This document shows, piece after piece, positions 13,201 to 26,000 of a stretch of DNA of 64,000 nucleotides. Origin of the DNA: Chinchilla lanigera (lineage: Eukaryota; Chordata; Mammalia; Rodentia; Chinchillidae); assembly GCF_000276665.1 (NCBI RefSeq), contig NW_004955470.1:5400231-5464230 (forward strand). Direction: 5' to 3'. The notes under the pieces were generated by a model, which worked only from the letters and a program-made list of their open reading frames with translations, searched no databases and had not been told where the DNA came from. Every line of letters starts with the position of its first letter. Position 1 is the first letter of the stretch. A program made the translations under genes and the position numbers.

Positions 13201-16200
13201 TGACTAAAAATAAGAGTACTGCATTCCAAATTTAAAAAAGGTTTTTGTTGTTAGTGATTAAAAACTGTGATGAAGGGCCAGGATATAGCTCAGTGGCACA
13301 AGCGCCTGCCTGGCAAGTGCAAGGTCCTGAGTTTGATTCCTGGTACCAAAAATAAATAAATAAATAAATAAACTGTGATGAATCATAAAATTCTAAATGG
13401 CTCAGATATAGAAAAGCACAATTGATATCTCTGAATTGGAATACTAAAGGAAAGCTCTATAGGATAAGTTCACAAAGTAGATTCCCAGGTGTGGTGGGGA
13501 CGAGTAGGTAGATGGAGGAAAGAGATGAAATCGAAACAACCTGTGGCCTCCAACCCCTTCATTTCCCCTCCCCACCCTCTAACCTAGAGCAACTGTTGTA
13601 TATAAAGCTAGGTAACAAATCTTAATGAAGTTTAAAGAGACTGAACCACTTTTCAAAGTTTCCCTTTACAGGCAAAAGTCTTCTAATATTCAGATTTTTT
13701 TTCCCTAATTTTTCTAAAATTCCTAGGGAAAAGAATATTTTAAAATTCCTAGGGAAAAAAATAAAAAATAAAATTTCTAAGGAAAAAATCATAGCAGGGA
13801 GTCTGATTCTACTTTTTCTCTATCCTAAGAACTTGGCAGGCCAATGGCAATGCTGAAAGCTGAAATGATTGGTGTGGGACAGTGGTTTCAAATTATAGTT
13901 TTTCTGCCCGCATCATCAGCATCACCTGGGAAACGGAAGCTCTCAGGCCCTCAGCCAAGACTTAATGAATTAGAATCTCGCAAGTTGGTATAGCAGTTAA
14001 TGTTTTAACACACCCACCATTCCCTTCACTCCTCAGTGATTCTAATACACAATGAAAGGTGAGAACCACTGGTCCAGAGCAGAGGTTGCAGGGTATCAGA
14101 ATCACCTACGGAAATTGTATAGAAAGGCTTTTGTACTGCCCACTTCAGGAACTCTGACTCCAGTAATCTTTATCAGCTTCCAGCGACTGTGATACACACC
14201 AAAGTTTTACAACCAAGCTCTACAAGGTCAACTCTGCTAGACCAGACCTCTGGCTTATACCTGACCAGTTAAACCCTGCAAGGGCCATCAGACACAGTGC
14301 TGAGTGGTCAGACCATACTGTCATGTGTGGCATGGCACTTGACAATGTACTAGGCCTCTTTGCAGGCAGTACTGACTTTAAAGCAACCCACATGTTTGGG
14401 GTATTTTGATATCTTTCATTCCTACTGACAATCAACCTATTAATTTCTTTAAAAATTCTACCACTTTATTTTTGTGCTGCCTTTTAACATCCAGACTTCT
14501 CAAGAGACTTTTCTAGTCTTTCCCATCACTACCTCACTTCCATTCATTTCTAAACTTCCACATCTAACATTCCATTCAAGTATTCAATGTCACTCAAACA
14601 TTTTTGGTCTAAACCTCATCTTCTTTCACTTGTTTATTTTTGTTTTGTTTTGGGGGGCTGGGGAATTTTTGTTTTTGTTTTTTTGACACAGACTCTCACT
14701 ATGTTGTTCAGGCTGGCCTCAAACTCACAGCAATTCTGCCTCAGTTTCTAAGCACTGAGATTACAGGCGCTCATGCACCACCACGCCTGGCCTTTACTTC
14801 ACTTCTGACAACTAAACATACTCTCCCTTAGGGAAAATCTTGCCTTCAAAGTAACAGTCACTTCTAGGTTTTCTTCCTACTTCTCTGAGTTCTTTTTACT
14901 CGGTCCTGGATCCTCTTCTCATTCTCTATATTTTCCCAAGGTGATTTCATGGTTTTAAAATATCACTTACATGCTTATGTGCCCCAGCAGATTTCTCTTC
15001 AGAGATACAAACCTATATATTCAACTGCTCACCTTACATTTTTACTTGGTCTCAAAATATTAAAAAATGAATTCTCCTTCAATATTCCTTTCTATAGTTC
15101 TCTTTTAATATTTTTGTCTTAATAAATAGCAACTCCAGCTATCTAACTGTTCATGTCAGACTTTTATTGACTACATAACAGAAAATGTTAAAAACAATTT
15201 TCTGTTTTAAAATAGGCTCTTTGCTGGGTGTGGTGGTGCACGCCTGTAATCCCAGAACTCGGGAAGCTGAGGCAGGAGGATCGTTGCAAGTTCGAGACCA
15301 GCCTGGGCTACAAAGTGAGCTCAAGGCCAGCCTGAACTGCACAGCGAGACCCTGTCTCAAAAAGATAAAAATAAATAAATAAATAGGTAAATAAATAAAA
15401 TAGGCTCTTTCACAGGCTGGGGATATAGCTCACAGGCACAGTGCCTGCCTGGCAAGTGCAAGGTCCTGAGTTTGATTCCCAGTACCAAAAAAAAAAAACC
15501 AAAACAAAACAAAATAGGCTCTTTCATAGCTCTGAAAAACTTTTACCTTATAAGAAGATTGTTATGCCTATATTTCCATATAGATCATCAGTAGAAACAT
15601 AAATAAAAGATTTTATAAAGGTGATTTTTTTATAAACCCAAGTAATACCACGGATATAAGCCAAACATTTATATACTTTACATGAAAAGTAATGAAACAG
15701 TAAAGGTGCTTCATTACAAGAGCTATGAGCAAGCCGTATTATACAAAAAATGCAAACTTGAAAGGGAACATATATTTAAAGTGCTACTCCTCTGTTTAGC
15801 TATTTCTTCACTGACAAATTTTAAAGCCAAATTAACTATGGTCCTAAATCTAAGTTTAAAAAAATCTTACTATCAGAGAAAATTGAATTTTCCATTATTT
15901 TTCACTCATAAACTCTTATGTTAAAGACCTATTTCAAAGTTCACCTAAAAGATTCAGTTTACCAATTTCAGTTGTAACTAAAGAGAAGGAAACCCAATTT
16001 TCTACCAGATTAAAAAATAATAATAGTAACAGCAGGAAAAAAACTCACCAATTTTTTCATCCAAGCACATAATTTTCTCCTGAGTAAGCTGAAGCTCATA
16101 TTTTTTCTTAGCAAGGTGTCGCTGAGTATCAGAAAGGTCTTTTTCTGTGTTTTCATATAAAAGTCTGCAAATATTTTAATTATAAAACTAATTCTGAAAT

Positions 16201-19200
16201 TTTTATGTTTTGTCAATTTTTAGTGTATCTAAAATCTAAAAACTTAAGGACACTAATTTTTTTTAACATTTTCATTTATAAATGCATCCTATAGAAAGCT
16301 TTAGAAAATAAGGGATAAAAAAGGATCCTCAATCACTACTCCAACATGAACTACTATTAGCATGTTAGCATTCACTATTCAGTATTTTTTGCTATATACA
16401 TTTTAAAGCTAACATATCGTAAATTCAAAACCGACTTCTGATTTTTTTCACCTATACTTCACTTTTAATATTTTTAAGTCTTGTTACAGACTTCCAAATT
16501 ATCATTTTCTGGCTAAAATATATTACATGAATAATATTCACTTTTGAGCAAAAATAATAACTTACTTAACTACACACGCCTCTATTATTAGATTCATTCC
16601 AGGTCTTTACTTTTATAAATAAATCTGTGATAACAGTGTTTCGTTTATTCCAAAAACAATTACTAAAATTGCTAAAATGTGGAAGCAACCCAAATGTCCA
16701 TCCACCGAGGATTGGATAAGAAAACTGTGGTACTTTTATATAATGGAATATTACTCAGCTGTAAAGAAAGATAAACTCAAGGCTTTTATAGGCAAATGGT
16801 CNNNNNNNNNNNNNNNNNNNNNNNNNNNNNNNNNNNNNNNNNNNNNNNNNNNNNNNNNNNNNNNNNNNNNNNNNNNNNNNNNNNNNNNNNNNNNNNNNNN
16901 NNNNNNNNNNNNNNNNNNNNNNNNNNNNNNNNNNNNNNNNNNNNNNNNNNNNNNNNNNNNNNNNNNNNNNNNNNNNNNNNNNNNNNNNNNNNNNNNNNNN
17001 NNNNNNNNNNNNNNNNNNNNNNNNNNNNNNNNNNNNNNNNNNNNNNNNNNNNNNNNNNNNNNNNNNCCTTGGTTGATCAGCATTGCATGTCTATATCTGT
17101 TTTCATGAGAAACCACTTTGAAGATATCAATATGTAATACAACAAGCATTGTTAATTCCCTACCACTTTGTTTGTAACTCTGTACTGTCTGCACTGTTCC
17201 TTTGCTATTTTGTAAAATGTTATCTGTCTGTTAATATTTTCCTCCTTTTATTTTTAAAATTAAAACAAAAACAATTATTAAGTATCTGATAGGCACCAAG
17301 TAACAGGTGTTGAGAAAGTTATGGTGAATCAGGCTGGCACTGGTCTTTTCCTCATGGAGTTGATAGTCAATAGATATGTAAACAGATTTCCATTTCTTGA
17401 CTATGGAAGAACACGTGATCCAAAAGTTCTTTAACCACAAAACATTTACACATATTGAACATAATGTAAGAATCACCCTTTAAATGTATAAGGAAGCTTA
17501 GAAGAATTTGTAAGGAAACACCCCTATGACCAAATCAGAGCAGTAAGACATCTTAGTTATGGCTGGAGTCTGGCCGTCTTGTTAGCCAGTGATCTTGGGT
17601 TTTAACTTAGAAACAGAAAATGAGGCTACAGAAGTTTTGGCAACACAAGAATGGAGTAAGATTTCCCACAATAAACCACTGACAGCTATACCATTAGTGA
17701 AAAGGCCAAACTAGAGACCTTTTCAATTATTGCTAGGCTTAGGGAAATAACACTCCTCTCTGGGAATTCTTAAATTCAAGGGAGGAAGAGGGCAGACAAA
17801 AGGGATGTGAAAAGAATTAAGATGTGTTATGTACATGTACCAAGTCCTCACAATGACTGTAATCATTATGTACTACAAGCATGTACTAATAAAAATTAAA
17901 ATTAGAAAACAAAGTCAGGGACAGGACTTTTAAAAAAGATACATAATACCACATCCAGCTCATTTTGCATATAAGAGAAAGCAGGAATAATTTTAATATT
18001 AGGAAACAAGAATAACAAGCTAAATGAATTGCACATTATCAAAGAAGCAGCTGGGGATATAGCTCAGCTGAAAAAGCACTTGCCTGGCAAGTGCAAGGTC
18101 ATGAGTTCAATTCCCAGTACCAAAAAAAAAAAAAGAAAAAATCAAAGAGAAAAAAAAATCTATCTTTTCAAAAAAAGTTAAGAAATCAAATAAAATTTGG
18201 TCCCAGGTTCATCATATAATCTGAGACACTTAGGGTTAGGGTTAAGGTTAGGGTTAGAGTTAGGGTTAGGGTTAGGGTTAGAAAAGAAAAGACTCAAATT
18301 CATGCAATTAGGAATGAAAAGGGTGAAATCACAACAGATCCTACAGAAATCTGGAAGATCATTAGTACTTACTTTGAGAAACCTTAGTAAGGTTAAAAAC
18401 ACAGAGAAGATGGACAGACTCCTCGATACATATGAATTACAAAAGTTGAATCCAAAAGATATAAAAATTCTGAATAACCCAATTATCAGTCATTGAAACT
18501 GAAAATGTAATTAAAAACTTATTAACAAAGATAAGCTCAGGTCCTTATGGATTCACTGCTGAATTCTACATGAAATTTAGAGAAGATCTAATGCCATTAC
18601 TCATCAAACTCTGTAATGAAATTGAAAGGGAAACAATACTCCCAAAGCCATTCCAGGAAGTAAGTATTACCCTGAAACCAAAACCAGAGACGTACCCAGC
18701 CAAAAAAGAGAACTCTAAGCCCATCTCTCTAATGAATATAGATGCAAAAATCCAAAAATAAGATATTGGCAAACAGAATGCAGCAAACCATCAGGAAGAT
18801 TATACTCCATGACCTAGTAGGATTCATCCCAGGATGGAGGGATGGTTCAACATATGCAAATCAATCAATGTAACACACCATATTAACAGAACCAATGACC
18901 AAAACCATATGATCATAGGTGTATAAATAGAGTTTGACAAAGGCCAACACCCATTCATGATCAAAAACCCTACAAACCCAGGCGTGGTGGTGCACACCTG
19001 TAATCCCAGCACTCGGAAGGCTGAGACAGGAGGATTGTTGCAAGTTGGAGACCAGCCTGGGCCTCAAAGTGAGCTCAAGGCCAGCCTGAATTGCAAAGTA
19101 AGACCCTATCTGAAAAAGACAAAAAAAACACCCTACCAAAAATTAAAACAAATAGTCTTTATCTCAATTTGATAAAAGCCATCTATGAGAAACCAACAGC

Positions 19201-19955
19201 CAATACCATACTAAATGTCAAAAACTGAAATCTTTCTCTCTAAAATGAGGAACAAGACAAGGATGTCCACTATCACCACTCTTATTCAATATAGTTCTAG
19301 AACATTAGCTAGAGCAATTAGACAAGAGAAAAAAATAAAAGGAATACAGACAGGAAAAGAAGAAGTTAAATTATCATTATTTTCAGATGACATGATACTC
19401 TACATAGAAGACCCCCAAACTCCACCAAAAGACTTGTAGATTTAATAACCAAATTCAGCAGAATAGCTGGATATAAAATCAACACCCAAAAATCAATAGC
19501 CTTTCTGTACACAAGCAACAAATTCACACAGAGAGAAATTAGAGAAACCAGACCTTTCACAACAGCACTGAAAAAAATGAAGTTCTTAGGAATCATTCTA
19601 ACAAAGGAAGTAAACAGTCTCTACATTGAAAACTACAGAACTTTGAAAAAGGAGATCAAAGAGGGTATCAGAAAAAGGGAAAGAGAGCCCTTGTTCTTGG
19701 GTAGAAAGAACTAACACAGTAAAAATGGCCATACTCCCAAAATTCTTACACAGATTTAATGCAATCTCAATCAAAACACCATTTACACACCTCACAGAAC
19801 TACAGAAAACATTCCTGAAATTCATCTGGGACAAGAAGAGACCTACAATAGGAAAAACAATTCTGGGCAACAAAGGCAAAGCAGGGGGCATCACAATTCC
19901 TGACTTGAAATTATACTACAGAGTTACAGTGATACAAGCAGCATGGTATGGTACT

Positions 19956-20009
<54 letters not shown>

Positions 20010-23000
20010 GAGGGAGGGAGGGAGGGATGACAGGAGGGAGCGAGGGAGGAAGGGAGGGAGGAAGAGAGAGATCTGAGGATCAGTGGAACAGATTAGAAGA
20101 TACAGACACAACTTCAAACACACCCAGCTATCTTATTTTTGACAAAAGGGCCAAACACATTTACCGGAAGAAAGAAAGCCTCTTTAATAAATGGTGCTAG
20201 AAGAACTGGCTTTCCACATGCCAAAAACTGAAACTGTTATATCACCATGCACTAAACTAAAATCAAAATGGATTAAAGATCTAAATATTAAAACAGAAAC
20301 TAAATCTCCTGGAAGAGAGAATAGGCAGAACTCTTGAAGACACAGGTGTAGTCCAAAAAAACTAATGGAACCATAAATGGTTGGGGACATTTAAATGATA
20401 ATTTTCATGAATTATTGGTAAGTCTGAAAAGTTCCTTCTAAGAGAGAAGGTCCTGAGGACCACAGTCTTGAAGAAGACCCCATATTTTAGTGTGTTTTAT
20501 CTTCAGGAACCCCAAGAGGTACTCACAGTAAAGATCTGAAAAAGATTCCCTTGTTGCTCTCACAAGGGAAAGGCAAGAGTAATTATGGTAAACTATGCTC
20601 AGAGCATTATTCATATTAAATTTTTACTGTCTGAGTGAACAGACTTTCCCACAGCTTTATCCAGACTGGAAGAGGACTTTCCTTTTATCCTAATTTAGCC
20701 CTCTCTAGCTTTCCTGTTTCACCTAAGGAGATTAAAAACAACAACAACAACAATAAGGCAATACACTTGGAAAAACCCTTGTGAGTTTCTGTTGCTCTGC
20801 TTTCATTACCCACATGTTACTGCATGTGGTTTATGATATGCTATAAATATTTATAATTTTTATGTCCATTTAAATTTTTGTTCAGGGGGCTGGGGATTTA
20901 GCTCAGCAGCACAGCGCCTGCCTGGCAAGCGCAAGGTCATGAGTTCAATTCCTGGTACCGGAGAAAAACCAAAACCAAAAAAAATTTAAAATAAAAAAAA
21001 AAATAAATTTTTGTTTAAAACTCAGCAAAACACACCACCACCCCCTCCAAAAATCAGGGTAATACAGGAATCTGCAGCTTCTAGAATGTTCAGCTACAGC
21101 AAGCACCGAATATAACCAACTCATAACAAAAGTAAAAAACATTCACATTTAATGCAAAATCTTCAACTTGAAACAGAAAATTACAACACACATCAAAATC
21201 TGAAGGATCACAATCAAACTCAAATATGAGATAGATATGGGAATTATAAGGCAGAAGATTTAAAATAATCTGGACAAAATGATTTAGGGAACTAATGGAA
21301 AAAATAAACCACATGCAATAACACATGAAAGCAGAGAGACAGAAACTCTGGGAATCAAAAGGAAATGCTAGAAATGAAAAACACTGTAACTAAAATGAAG
21401 AATGCCCTTGACTGATATATCAGTAGACTGAACATAGCCAAGGAAAAGAATTGTTGAGCTTGAAGACAGTACAATAATAACTGTTTGAATTAAAACGCAA
21501 AAACAAAAAAATTGAAAAACTAAGCAGTATATGAAAAGTATGAATATTCTTGAAATACAAAAAGGAAAGAAAAAATATAAGATGTAGTATAGGACATTCT
21601 AGGAATGTCCTAGAAATTTTGATAATTAATATGCAGTATCTACATATCTACATACAGTATATATACTTATTAAGTACAGTATTAAAATATAGAATTATAA
21701 AACATTGAAAAATTCAAGGATCTAAATATATGAAATTCCATGTTCATTGATTGGAAATATACAATGTTAAGATATAAGTTGTTTCCAAAGTGATTTGTAG
21801 ATTCAACAGAATCTGAATTAAAATTCCAGGAAGCTATTTTGTAGACATTAACAAGTAATTCTAAGTTTATATGGGAAGGCAAAAGACTCAGCAGAGAGAA
21901 TATACTATTAAAGAAGACAAAATTTGAAGACTTACATTATCCAGCTTCAAGATTTAATTCAAAGCTACAGTAGTTAAGACAGCATAGTTTGGCAAAAGAA
22001 TAGATACACATCAATGAAGTGAATTTAAAACTTAAAGAAACATATAAATATAGACTATCAGTGTTTGACAAAGGGGTAAAGGCAATTAAGTGGAGAAAGA
22101 ACACCCTTTCAACAAACTGTGCTAGAACAATTTTTGGATGGCCATATATAAATTCAGTGAACCTAGACACACATTTTACATCTTTCACAAAACTAACTCC
22201 AAATAAATCACTGACAGTAAGTGTAAATACAAAACTATATAACTTTTAGAAGAAAATGCAAGAGAAAGATTGATGTGCTTTTAAATACAACACCAAAACC
22301 ACAATCCATGAAAGGAAATGATGATGAGTTGAACTTCATTAAAACATTTTGCTCTCTAAAAAATACTATTAAGAGAATGAAAACAAGACACAGACAGGGA
22401 GGCTATAATTGCAAAGCATGTATCTCATAAGGAAATGCATCCAAAATATGCAAAGAACTCTGAAAACTCAACAGTAAACACTTCAAAAATGAGCACAAGA
22501 TTTAAATGAGCAGCTTATAAGAAGATATACAAATGGAAAATAAACATATGAAAATATGTTCCACATCATTTATTAAGAAGGAATTGTAAAACAATTTATT
22601 AGTATACATTTATCACAATAGTAAAATCTAAATCTTTGGTATAGGGCAACCCATTCAGGACCCCTCCTGTCTCTCAGGAGCTGTTCCTATTCCCCAATCC
22701 TACTCTCCAAAAAATTTTCCTACTCTTAACCTCCAAAATAAATAAATAAATAAATCTTTGGTATACACACACTTTAGAAGAGAGTTTGGTGATTTCCTAT
22801 AAAGTTAAACATCATTTTACTATATGATCCAGCAATTATGCACCTAAATATTTACTGAACTTTAAAAAAAAACCTGCATGTGAAAGTTTATAATGTAATG
22901 ACAAAAAAACATGTAATCAGACAAGCTATAATTCATAAGTACATGGATAAACAAAATATGACACATCTGACAATGGAATATTATTTAGTGAGAAGAAGAA

Positions 23001-26000
23001 ATGAATGATAAAGGTACAAAGCCACGGATGAACCTTAAACACATGCTGCTAAGTGAAAGAAGCCAAACTGAAAAGATCGTACCATAGATGATGCCAAATA
23101 CAGAAAGTCAACCACTACTTCAGACAGGTAATCAAGGTCAAAGTCAAGAGTGTTAAATCGTATTAGCTGTGAATACCCTTCATATATGCAACCCCTAAAT
23201 TGGCATTTTTCTGTGATCTTTCTCCTAAATATATACCACCTCAGTCTAATCATGAGAAAAACATTACAGAAACCCCACTTAAGAGACATTCTACAAAATA
23301 CCTGCTGATCAGTACTCCTCAAAATTGTCAAGGTCATCAAAAACAAGGAAAGTCTGAGATTGCCATAGCCAAGAGAAGCCTAAGGAGACATGACAACTAA
23401 GTGTAATGTGGTATCCTGGATGGGATCCTGGAACAGAAAAAGGACATTAGGAAAAAAAACTAAGAAAATGTGCACAAAGTATGGACTTCAGTTATTAATG
23501 GCTCAGTATTGATTCATTAACTATTATAAATATACCATAATAATGTAAGATGCTAAAGCTAGCAAAAATTGTGTGTGAGGTACATAGAACTGCTACAAAT
23601 CTTCACAATTTTACTGAGAATCTGAAACTTCTAAAATAAAGACTATCTTGAAAAACAATTGTATTTTCATATGCTAACAATAAACAATTGGAATGTGAAA
23701 TCTGAACTCCTTTATAAAAGTATAAAAATATGACACACACAGGGATGTCTGACAAAAGATGTGCCAGGTCAATACACTAAAAACTACACATCAACCGGGT
23801 ATGGTGACATACACCTGAACCCCATCTACTCAGGAGGCTGAGGCAAGAGAATCACAAAGTTGAGGTATGGGCCATTTAATGAAAGCCTGTCTCAAAATAA
23901 AGCCAGGTGTGGCAGCTCACACCAGTAACCCCAGCACTCAGGATGGTGAGGCAGGAGGATTGTCGTGAGTTCGAGGACAGCCTGGGGTACATAGTGAGTT
24001 TAAGGCCAGCTTGGACTACATGGCAAGAACTTGTCTCAAAAAAGTTAACTAGTTAATGAATTAAATATAACTGGGGATGTGGCTCAGCACTCCCTGGATT
24101 CAGTCCCTAGTGAAGCATAAACATACACAGACTCATACACGCATGCACATGCACACATACACACACCACTTCCAAAACAAACAAAATGCTGAGGAAAACT
24201 AAAGACTTAAATGAATGAAGAAATAAACTGTGCTCATGAGTAGGAAGATTCAACATTTTCATTATTCCTCCCCAGTTCCAACCAAATTCCCAGCTGGATT
24301 TTTTTAATTTAAAAAAAAATAATTCTAAAATTGAAATAAGATGCAAACTAAAATAACCAATGTCACAATGAAAAATAAGAACAAAATCGGGGAGTTAATA
24401 CTACCTAATAGGAAGACTTAAAAAACACTAAGATAATGAGAAATATTATATGGGCATCAACATATATAAGTAGACCCATAGAATGAAACAGATAATCAAG
24501 AAATAAACCCACAAAGACCAAAATTGGTAAATTTTTTAGCTAGAGAGAAAATCTTGAGAGAGAACAAAGTTGGATGCCTCATGCCTCCTCATTTTAAATT
24601 ACATTATGTTGGCTGCTACAGTAACCAAAACATCATGATACTGACAAGAAATAAATAAACCTACTGTAATGGTTGATACATTGTGTCAACTTGCATTTAG
24701 AAGTTTAACTAAGAGACTCAGCAGGGGGCCAAGGTCCTCCCTTTGTAAACATCTTCATGGTGTGCAAGAGGAGGGCATAGAGATGGTGTGAGTCCTACAT
24801 GCCCCCTTTTTTGTTCTTATCGCTTTTGCTGTGTTCTGCTGCCGTGAACTGCTGCCCCTGTGCCATGCCACTCTGCCTTGGAGCCAGCTGATTATGGATT
24901 GAAACTGCCACAAACTGCGAGCTAAATAAACCTCTCCTTCCTTAATTTGGGGCATCAGGTATTTTGTCTCAGCAAGGAGAGAAAAACAACCAAGACATCC
25001 ACAAATACATGGTCGAATGATGGGAAGTGTGGCACAAGGGTAACAAACTACGCAATGGGGTAAGGCAATTCTCTTCAATGGTGGCTGGAAAATGAAACAG
25101 GCACATGCAAAGAAATTAAAACTAGACCTTTATCTTACACTGTACACAAAAGTCAACTGAAGATTGATTACGGAATTAAACAGAACTGGAAATATAAGAG
25201 TCCTAGAAGAACACAAAGGAGAAAAATTTCATAGTACTGCAAGTTATTTTTCATCTATGGCACCAAAAACACAGGTAAAGACCAAAAACAGACACATGAG
25301 GCTACATGAAGCGACAAGGCTTCTGTGTAGCAAGAGTCAACAGAGTAAAAAGACAACCTAGAGAACTGGGGAAAATATGTGGAAACACGTACCTGCTAAA
25401 GTATTAATATCCAAAACATTTTTAAAATGCATTCAATTGAATAGCAAAAAACAATCAAAAGCAACAAAACAAAAACAAACTATCCAATTTATAAATGGGT
25501 GAAGAGATTGCACAGACAATTCTCCAAAGAAGACATACAAATGATGAAAAGATGATCGGTATCATTAATCACTGGGGAAATGCAAATCGCAGTGAGGTAT
25601 CACTTCACACCTGTTAGGACGACTATCAAAAATAAACAAATAACAAATGTTGGCAAACATGGAGAAAATGGAGCCTTTGTACACTGTTGGGGGTAGGTGG
25701 GTAAATTGGTGCAGCCACTATGGAGGACAGTAAAATCTCTCAAAATATTAAAAATAAAAGGAGTGACATCAACAAGATGGCTGAACAGAGACCAGTATTT
25801 CCACACCACAAAAAAATTTAAAATAATTAGATAGCTATCTATTTTCTTTTTGTTTTTTTTGGTTTTTCTCCGGTACCGGGAACCGAACTCACAACCTTGC
25901 GCTTGCCAGGCAGGCGCTTTTGCCGCTGAGCTAAATCCCCAGCCCCTAGATAGCTATCTATTAAAGAAAATATTCCAGAAAGGGATCAGAATTAAGAATC

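Larger units (their letters stand above)
18282..20460 (+). mobile_element. L1 ORF2 fragment (reverse transcriptase to C-terminal part)
   Basis: The conceptual translation shows L1 ORF2 hallmarks: [69 protein letters not shown] and LFNKWC. Stops and frameshifts interrupt it. A B1 copy is inserted at about 18979-19125, and an AG-rich expansion lies at 19958-20070. The 5' end is cut at the telomeric block. Non-functional. Confidence 0.88.

Noticed and set aside
16677..17194. Long ORFs of 113-147 codons across the N run
   Set aside because: They exist only because N codons read as X; the flanks are L1 sequence.
18230..18281. Chromosome end
   Set aside because: Only 52 bases, with variant units, lying inside a gene intron with unique sequence on both sides.
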